Part shown: one piece after another, positions 5,936 through 7,831 of the stretch | Numbering within the stretch: the stretch's first letter is position 1 | Layout of the letters: each line of letters begins with the position of its first letter | Assembly (NCBI GenBank): GCA_018715765.1 | Contig: DVKY01000048.1 | Span: 1-7,831, forward strand | DNA: 7,831 bases | Direction of reading: 5' to 3' | Source of the DNA: Fimivicinus intestinavium | GTDB lineage: Bacteria; Bacillota; Clostridia; Oscillospirales; Acutalibacteraceae | The notes under the pieces: model-generated | What the model was told of the DNA's origin: nothing | The model's database searches: none | The model's input: only the letters and a program-made list of their open reading frames with translations | Program-made: the position numbers and the translations under genes

Positions 5936-6316
5936 ATGAAACGCCTGATAACAGCCCTTTGCCTGCTCATTGTAGCCGCTGCGCTCTGCGGCATCGGCTT
6001 TTACAGCATGAAAAAAGAAGTCACGCTGCTGACGCAGCTATTCACCGAGGCAGCGGAAGCGGCCCGGGACGAAAATGAGGAGGCGCTCATCATCTACACC
6101 GACAGCCTTCAGAGCGCGTGGGAGAAAAGCCACGTCGTCTTTTCCATGCTCATCCAGCACCATGATCTCGACGATCTGGAAACAGATGTCCGCAGCCTTA
6201 AAAACCTCCTGAAGGATCAGGACTTTCAAGGATACCTGCACACCTGCGAGGCCGGAATCATCGAATTGGAGCATATTTATAATTCAGAACTGCCAAAAGC
6301 AGGAAATGTGTTTTAA
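5936..6316 (+). CDS. DUF4363 family protein, membrane-anchored
   Basis: A 126-residue protein with an N-terminal membrane anchor (MKR, then hydrophobic residues 4-23) and a wholly helical, acidic remainder outside the membrane. Within it, AWEKSHVVFSMLIQHHDLDDLE (61-82), DVRSLKNLLK (84-93) and the closing ELEHIYNSELP (110-120) match the pattern I associate with DUF4363: a Trp, a His-rich turn and a final HI motif. The ATG at 5936 has AAAGGAG about 10 bases upstream. In clostridial genomes DUF4363 genes often follow a DUF421 gene, as here, suggesting the two proteins work together at the membrane. No enzymatic residues are evident and the molecular function is unknown. Its TAA (6314-6316) directly abuts the stop of the convergent flippase gene. 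The family call rests on recognition by eye plus the neighbour; an unrelated anchored helical protein is the alternative. Confidence 0.8.
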   Translation: MKRLITALCLLIVAAALCGIGFYSMKKEVTLLTQLFTEAAEAARDENEEALIIYTDSLQSAWEKSHVVFSMLIQHHDLDDLETDVRSLKNLLKDQDFQGYLHTCEAGIIELEHIYNSELPKAGNVF

Positions 6317-7723
6317 TCAAGCCGCTTTGCCCCGAAACCGTTTTATTACCAGACGCCCAAGCGAAATAACCGAACGCATATTAATCACGGCGATTACAAT
6401 ACACAATGCAAAGCCTAAATAAAAAGAATACGATATCTGCTGACTAATGAGTAAAACTAAGATAAACAGCCCGATTTGGGAGCTAACCATCCGCTTTTGG
6501 TCAACATATACACGTAAAATCTTTTTAGAATCCATAACACGGGCAATCCATACGACAAAATGGCTGATACACGTAGCGATAGAAGCGCCGGTAACGCTCC
6601 AAAACGGAATCAAGATCAAGTTGAAAATGACGCCAATAATTGTACCTAAAATTGTTGTTGTAAACAAAAATTTTGTCTTTTTGCTTGCGGTATAGATTGT
6701 TCCATAAAAAGTGTTTAATGCACTATAATAAAAACCTAATACAAGCCATGGCACAAATATCCACGCTTCATAAAACTCCTTTTGAAATAGAAGTAAGCCA
6801 ATCCACTTAGAAAACAGAATCAAAAAACAGGAAGCTGCTAAAATGCAGAGATGATACACTTCATAAATACGGGAAAAGAACTTGGAGCTTCCTTCGGATT
6901 GATATTCCTGAATCGCAGAAACACTCCATGCCTGCTGAAAAATCGACGTAATCATATTCAGCATAGAGGGCACTTTGCTGGCAGCAGCAAAAAGTCCCAC
7001 CGCGCCCACCGAGACCATTGCCGTTAAAAAATAGCGGTTAATGCTGCTGTTCGCCCACCAAAACAGTGCGTTTGGAATCATTGGAATGCAGTATAATAGC
7101 ATCCTTTTCAGCAGCGCCTTATCCACATGCCGATAACTGATATAACGATAGTAACGGCCCCATATAAAATAGAGGATGCAACCGATCAGATTCCCAAAAA
7201 TCAAAGACCAAAAGTACCCGTCCAAGCCTAAATGAAAATAAGAAATCAGCAAAATATTCAGGCCACAGGTGATTAACGTAGAAATAATCGACGCAACGGC
7301 GATTATCTTTACCTGATCAATCGTGCGGGCAAAGGTAGAAAATAAGGAGTTAAAAGCCGTGACAATATATACGCCGCACAAAAATAGCTTACAATTCTCC
7401 AGGCCCGGAATGAAGCCTAAAAGAGGAGAAATGGACAACATAATTAATGAACTGAAAACGGTAATGCACAAGCCGATTGAAAATACATTTTTCTTGTTCT
7501 CATTACGATCCAAAGCAAACCGCAGAACAGCTTCTATAATTGAAAGCGTTAAAATAGGGAAAAAAAGTTGAACTGTTGTATTAACTAAATCTGTTGTGCC
7601 ATATTCTTCTGTCGTTAAATAATAAGTATAAAGAGGAAGCAGAAAAAAAGTAATTAACTTTGTAGATACGCTGCTAAGTGTAAATAATCCTAAATTTTTA
7701 ATTAGATATTTATATTTACTCAT
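6317..7723 (-). CDS. oligosaccharide flippase (Wzx-like, MOP superfamily polysaccharide biosynthesis protein)
   Basis: A 468-residue polytopic membrane protein of the MOP superfamily. Members flip lipid-linked oligosaccharides across the cytoplasmic membrane during capsule, O-antigen or other surface polysaccharide synthesis. The opening LIKNLGLFTLSSVSTKLITFFLLPLYTYYLTTEEYGTTDL is diagnostic: a GxF-type first helix, LLPLYTYYLT, then EEYG. About 12-14 hydrophobic segments follow, with CIPMIPNALFWWANSSINRYFL mid-protein and NLILIPFWSVTGASIAT in the C-terminal part, both usual in the family. The ATG at 7723 has GAGGA about 9 bases upstream and overlaps the upstream gene's end. Sampled stretches are near 35% GC against 45-63% in genes to the left, which suggests separate acquisition. 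A sporulation lipid II flippase (SpoVB) belongs to the same superfamily, but the EEYG-type N-terminus and neighbour overlap favour a polysaccharide cluster. The substrate cannot be told. Confidence 0.88.
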   Translation of the reverse strand: MSKYKYLIKNLGLFTLSSVSTKLITFFLLPLYTYYLTTEEYGTTDLVNTTVQLFFPILTLSIIEAVLRFALDRNENKKNVFSIGLCITVFSSLIMLSISPLLGFIPGLENCKLFLCGVYIVTAFNSLFSTFARTIDQVKIIAVASIISTLITCGLNILLISYFHLGLDGYFWSLIFGNLIGCILYFIWGRYYRYISYRHVDKALLKRMLLYCIPMIPNALFWWANSSINRYFLTAMVSVGAVGLFAAASKVPSMLNMITSIFQQAWSVSAIQEYQSEGSSKFFSRIYEVYHLCILAASCFLILFSKWIGLLLFQKEFYEAWIFVPWLVLGFYYSALNTFYGTIYTASKKTKFLFTTTILGTIIGVIFNLILIPFWSVTGASIATCISHFVVWIARVMDSKKILRVYVDQKRMVSSQIGLFILVLLISQQISYSFYLGFALCIVIAVINMRSVISLGRLVIKRFRGKAA

Positions 7724-7831
7724 TCTCCTGATTCCTCAAAATTACATCTCTTAATTCATCAAAATAACTTATTAATGCTTGATTATGATATTCTGGGTTT
7801 TGTAATTGTTTGAGCTCCTTTATCAAAGATG
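7716..7831 (-). CDS. 3' end of an upstream gene overlapping the flippase gene (partial)
   Basis: On the minus strand the frame from 7829 is open to the TAA at 7718-7716, giving 37 C-terminal residues, including LIKELKQLQ and ending YFDELRDVILRNQENE. The other two frames hit stops early. The end overlaps the flippase start by 8 bases (ATGAGTAA), a common translational-coupling arrangement, which supports it being a real gene of the same operon. The tail is charged and helical. By position it could be a glycosyltransferase or polysaccharide-modifying enzyme, but too little is visible to assign a family. Confidence 0.65.
   Translation of the reverse strand, partial: SLIKELKQLQNPEYHNQALISYFDELRDVILRNQENE

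Overview
The window looks like a chromosome segment of an endospore-forming Bacillota, most likely class Clostridia. It carries a complete three-gene GerA-type spore germination receptor operon and a DUF421/DUF4363 gene pair of the kind found in clostridia, with strong Shine-Dalgarno sites and ATGA-coupled genes. Most of the window has moderate to high GC; the right-hand 1.5 kb is clearly AT-richer. Genus cannot be judged from the sequence alone.

Layout, left to right. (1) Positions 1-316 hold the 3' end of a forward gene whose product has a Gly/Ser-rich linker and a small acidic C-terminal segment; a bidirectional terminator (336-375) follows. (2) A short XRE/Cro-type repressor gene (415-741, minus) faces it. 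Its upstream region holds two adjacent inverted repeats and a pair of back-to-back promoters that share one palindromic -10 box. (3) A minus-strand operon runs gerA (4768-3230), gerB (3199-2105), gerC (2108-954): channel-forming A subunit, permease-like B subunit and C lipoprotein. B and C overlap by an ATGA. A strong hairpin lies just past gerC. (4) Divergent from gerA is a DUF421 (YetF-like) membrane protein gene (4992-5690), preceded by a near-ideal sigma-G (forespore) promoter at 4823-4852. After a 245-bp gap comes a DUF4363 gene (5936-6316). (5) Abutting it tail to tail with no spacer is an AT-rich minus-strand gene for a MOP-superfamily (Wzx-like) polysaccharide flippase (7723-6317). Its start overlaps by 8 bases the end of another minus-strand gene that runs off the right edge.

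How it fits together: the central part (954-6316) reads as a forespore inner-membrane neighbourhood. A nutrient germinant receptor sits back to back with a DUF421/DUF4363 pair under a sigma-G-type promoter. DUF421 proteins (YetF, 2Duf) have been linked in Bacillus to the spore inner membrane and spore resistance, so a role in the same membrane as the Ger receptor is a reasonable inference. The flippase end looks like the edge of a separately acquired surface-polysaccharide cluster. No CRISPR array, tRNA, rRNA, insertion sequence or integrase was seen.
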